From Orlajensenia stereocauli (lineage in GTDB: Bacteria > Actinomycetota > Actinomycetes > Actinomycetales > Microbacteriaceae): a stretch of DNA of 64,000 nt. The notes under the pieces were generated by a model, which made no database searches, was not told the DNA's origin, and saw nothing but the letters and a program-made list of their open reading frames with translations. The stretch lies in NCBI RefSeq assembly GCF_039548895.1, contig NZ_JBCLVG010000003.1. One strand, given 5' to 3'. This document shows positions 59,852-64,000 of the stretch, piece after piece. Position 1 is the first letter of the stretch. The number at the start of each line of letters is the position of its first letter. The position numbers and the translations under genes were made by a program.

Positions 59852-60526
59852 ATGTCCTCCGGACTCCGTCGCCGGCTCGGCCTCGTCGGTGCGGGGGTCG
59901 CGGTTCTCGCGGCCTCCGTGCTCGGCGTGGCCGGGCCGGCCTCGGCGCACAACTACCCCGTCAGCTCCACTCCGGCCGAGAACAGCACCGTCACCGAGCA
60001 GCCGGGCACGGTCTCGCTCACGACCAACGACAACCTGCTCTCCTTCGGCAACGGCTCAGCGATCGAGGTGTCGGGTCCGGCCTCCGACCCGCGGTTCTAC
60101 GGCGACGGATGCTCCCGGATCGTCGACGCCACCATCGAGACCGACGCGCAGCTCGGGCAACCGGGCACATACACGGTGACCTGGCAGGTCGTCTCGACCG
60201 ACGGGCATCCGGTGTCGGGGGAGTACGAATTCGAGTGGGCCCCGGCCGACGGCACCGAGCTGGCCGGGGGCAGCGCCACCGCGCCGACCTGCGCGACCGC
60301 CGAGGCCGAGGCTCCGGCAGCAGCGGGCGACGGTGAAGACGATTCGACGACGGATGCCGCAGCCACCTCGTCCTCCTCGCTCGCCGACCTCCTCTGGATC
60401 GCCGGCGCCCTCGCAGTAGTCGTGCTCGCCGTCGTCGTCACGCTCCTGGTGCTCCGCCGCCGCAACCCCGACGCCCCGTCGGACGCGGAGGCCTACGAGT
60501 CGACGGCCCCGAAGGAACCCCGCTGA
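59852..60526 (+). CDS. copC: CopC domain protein
   Basis: A 224-residue exported copper-resistance-type protein. The signal peptide ends in PASAHNYPVSSTPAENSTV, so His is at the mature N-terminus, as in CopC; VSTDGHPVSGEYEFEW supplies the second His and the Asp. Residues 140-165 are a low-complexity linker, then one membrane helix and a basic tail, so it is membrane-anchored without a CopD domain. ATG 59852 is chosen; GTG 59846 overlaps the ycnI stop and is an alternative. Confidence 0.92.
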   Translation: MSSGLRRRLGLVGAGVAVLAASVLGVAGPASAHNYPVSSTPAENSTVTEQPGTVSLTTNDNLLSFGNGSAIEVSGPASDPRFYGDGCSRIVDATIETDAQLGQPGTYTVTWQVVSTDGHPVSGEYEFEWAPADGTELAGGSATAPTCATAEAEAPAAAGDGEDDSTTDAAATSSSSLADLLWIAGALAVVVLAVVVTLLVLRRRNPDAPSDAEAYESTAPKEPR

Positions 60527-60557
60527 TCGAGTAGTGCCCGACGAAGTCGGACCCACT

Positions 60558-60642
60558 CGCTCGCTGAGGGCCGAGCGGAGCGACCGCCCGAAGCGCATCC
60601 TGAGCGCTTCGGCCGCGGACTCCGTCCGGGCCTCAGCGAGCG
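60558..60642. repeat. inverted pair of intergenic repeats
   Basis: Units 60558-60596 (CGCTCGCTGAGGGCCGAGCG.. ..GAAGCGC) and 60604-60642 (GCGCTTCGGCCGCGGACTCC.. ..CAGCGAGCG) with only 7 bases between, in the 181-bp gap between copC and recQ. A separate short hairpin CCGAC-GAA-GTCGG (60538-60550) precedes it. Confidence 0.86.
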
Positions 60643-60695
60643 GCCACCCATCCCCATCCCGACCCGTGTCAGCCGCCACCGTCAGCCCCGCCGCA

Positions 60696-60701
60696 TAGAA
60701 T
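60696..60701 (+). promoter_or_regulatory. -10 box (TAGAAT) for leaderless recQ
   Basis: TAGAAT ends six bases before the GTG at 60708 and no ribosome site lies between. Confidence 0.6.
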
Positions 60702-60707
60702 CGCCGG

Positions 60708-62742
<2,035 letters not shown>

Positions 62743-62747
<5 letters not shown>

Positions 62748-62774
62748 GGCCGTTCGAGGTCGAGGCGCCTCAGC
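62743..62774. terminator. hairpin across the recQ / small protein 3' ends
   Basis: GCTGAGGC (62743-62750) pairs with GCCTCAGC (62767-62774) over a 16-base loop and spans both convergent stop codons. It could end both transcripts; the long loop lowers confidence. Confidence 0.45.
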
Positions 62775-63066
62775 ATGTGATGATGTAGCCGCGACGATGA
62801 CCGAGGAATCCGGTGTCGGAATCCTCGCAAGGTCGGAACGGCACTGATCTGCCGTTCACCTCGATCCGATCTGCGGTCCTCAGCTGGCATCTGCGGAATG
62901 GCAACCGCTCGAGAACGTCAGCCGTCGCGCAGTACGCCGACTGAGGCCGATCGACACCGTCGGGCGCCTCGGTCTGGGATCCAGCCGACGTCGACGACGT
63001 GCTTCCGACCAAGCCGAGCAATGCTGCCGCGAAGGGAATCGCGAGCAGCGAGTTGGGTGTGAACAT
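62770..63066 (-). CDS. small secreted Cys-containing protein
   Basis: A 98-residue protein with a hydrophobic signal segment (residues 6-22, NSLLAIPFAAALLGLVG) and four Cys in the mature part (AYCATADVL, FRRCQLRT, RPCEDSD and the final Cys), spaced for two disulfide bonds. No family was recognised; not a clear Excalibur domain. ATG 63066 follows AGAGGGG. Divergent from the following ATPase regulator by 161 bases. Confidence 0.72.
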   Translation of the reverse strand: MFTPNSLLAIPFAAALLGLVGSTSSTSAGSQTEAPDGVDRPQSAYCATADVLERLPFRRCQLRTADRIEVNGRSVPFRPCEDSDTGFLGHRRGYIITC

Positions 63067-63214
63067 TTCGGGCCCCTCTTCCGGCGATCTTGTCGTTGAT
63101 CGCTTGAGCCAACGGTAGGAATCCCGACAGCCTGTGCACATGACCCGGACCAACCATCTTGAGGCGGCTGACGAATAGTCAATCCGGACCATCGACCGCG
63201 CGTCCGCGTCGGGC

Positions 63215-63220
63215 TATCGT
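63215..63220 (+). promoter_or_regulatory. -10-like box (TATCGT) for a leaderless transcript
   Basis: TATCGT ends seven bases before ATG 63228, with no ribosome site between. Confidence 0.5.
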
Positions 63221-63227
63221 GGGCGCC

Positions 63228-64000
63228 ATGCGGGAATGGTCCGCGCCATCACCTCCTCCACGATGGTCGACATCCGATCAGCCACCTTTCGTCGCCAGAC
63301 GTGAGGAGTTCGCGGCGCTCGAGACGGCGTGGGCGGATGCCGTGGCCGGCGCCGGGCGCGCCGTGTTCATCAGCGGTGAACCTGGAGCCGGCAAGTCGCG
63401 GCTCGTCGGCGAGGTGTGCACGCACCTGCATGCCGACGGTGCTGCCGTGCTCTTCGGCTCTTGCATTCAGGAGCTGGGCGCTCCTCTGGACCCGTTCGAC
63501 GAGCCCATCCGCGAACTGCTCCCGGTCTTCCGCGGTGGCGACTCGCCTCTGGCGGATTCGGTGACGCTGTTGGACGGAGTCATCGGCCGGTCGACTGACG
63601 GAGGGACCGCTCCCCTCATAGGCCAGGATCGTCTGTACGACGCAGTCATCGACGTCGTACAGGCCGCCGCCGAGATGCATCCGCTCGTGCTCGTGCTCGA
63701 TGACCTTCACTGGGCGGATCCCACGGCCATCGGGCTGCTCACGCGACTCGTCGAGCGCAGTGCGGCTGCACCGATACTGATTCTCGGCACGCTGCGAGAT
63801 GTTCCTCCCGATCGCTCCGATCCGTTGACGGATGCGCTGGCGCGCCTGCGCCACCTCGACGGTGTCGCACGGCTCGAGCTCGAACCGTTCACCACCGATG
63901 AGATCGTCGACTACGTAGGTCGTCGAAACGGTTTGTCTGGGCCGCACGCGCGGGCATCGGCCGAGGTGATCAGACAGTTGACCGGCGGCAACGCATTCCT
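63228..64000 (+). CDS. LAL-type LuxR regulator / AAA ATPase, N-terminal part
   Basis: The frame is open from ATG 63228 to the window's right edge (over 257 residues), so the gene continues outside. PPFVARREEFAALETAW is the start of the large ATP-binding (MalT-like) module; Walker A SGEPGAGKSRLV lies near residue 50 and Walker B LVLDDLHWADPTAIG near 160; GTLRDVP is the sensor. LAL proteins end with a LuxR helix-turn-helix, expected beyond the window. Such regulators control secondary metabolism or sugar use. Partial, so the C-terminal domain is not proved. Confidence 0.85.
   Translation, partial: MREWSAPSPPPRWSTSDQPPFVARREEFAALETAWADAVAGAGRAVFISGEPGAGKSRLVGEVCTHLHADGAAVLFGSCIQELGAPLDPFDEPIRELLPVFRGGDSPLADSVTLLDGVIGRSTDGGTAPLIGQDRLYDAVIDVVQAAAEMHPLVLVLDDLHWADPTAIGLLTRLVERSAAAPILILGTLRDVPPDRSDPLTDALARLRHLDGVARLELEPFTTDEIVDYVGRRNGLSGPHARASAEVIRQLTGGNAF

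Overview
The window is high-GC DNA with dense, short-spaced genes, GTG starts, frequent ATGA stop/start overlaps and strong use of the word CGGATGC/GCATCCG. Gene content (LIV-type uptake, TreY/TreZ with maltokinase, MarP-like protease, CopC/YcnI, Excalibur-type secreted proteins) points to a free-living actinobacterium, most likely Microbacteriaceae (inference). No rRNA, tRNA, CRISPR, prophage or insertion sequence was seen.

Region 1 (1-0.6 kb): the start of msrA and all of msrB (methionine sulfoxide repair), leftward.

Region 2 (0.7-21.7 kb) is the most interesting part: a catabolic island for a CoA-activated organic acid. It holds an SDR-TetR-MDR-SDR operon, a complete branched-chain-type ABC importer (two ATPases, two permeases, lipoprotein), a leftward operon of ACAD10/11-type kinase, ACAD11-type dehydrogenase and acyl-CoA ligase, a thioesterase/TetR pair divergent from a glutaryl-type acyl-CoA dehydrogenase and thiolase, then an alcohol dehydrogenase, FabG-like SDR and MaoC-like hydratase, and a frameshifted serine hydrolase. 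Four copies of an ACCG-N6-CGGT palindrome lie before four of these transcription units and suggest one TetR regulon. The kinase/dehydrogenase/ligase trio matches known 4-hydroxyacyl-CoA catabolism (LvaA/LvaC/LvaE, ACAD10/11), so the proposed route is import, CoA ligation, reduction or phosphorylation of a gamma-hydroxyl, phosphate elimination, then beta-oxidation.

Region 3 (21.8-36.5 kb) is mixed housekeeping: MarP-like protease, PhnB-like protein, SWIM-SNF2 helicase, acyltransferase, hydrolase, YceI, a small acidic protein, an F420-type reductase, an unrecognised membrane protein, DUF1905, maltokinase, monooxygenase, transglutaminase and a Gfo/Idh oxidoreductase.

Region 4 (36.6-48.6 kb): treYZ trehalose synthesis, a GCS2 ligase, a zinc-ribbon protein, a MarR-controlled MFS/DJ-1 operon with a nested palindromic operator, an epimerase, an ArsR-SRPBCC-VOC operon with a clear promoter and operator, and a PhzF protein.

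Region 5 (48.8-64 kb): membrane proteins, an EamA transporter, a giant secreted nuclease/5'-nucleotidase, a secreted LRR protein with seven tandem domains and an Excalibur tail, a YcnI/CopC copper-type cluster, RecQ, a small secreted Cys-rich protein, and the start of a LAL-type ATPase regulator.

A family of about 39-bp palindromic repeats (GCGCTTCG...CTCAGCGAGCG), often in inverted pairs, sits in many intergenic gaps and in one case inside the 5' end of livM.
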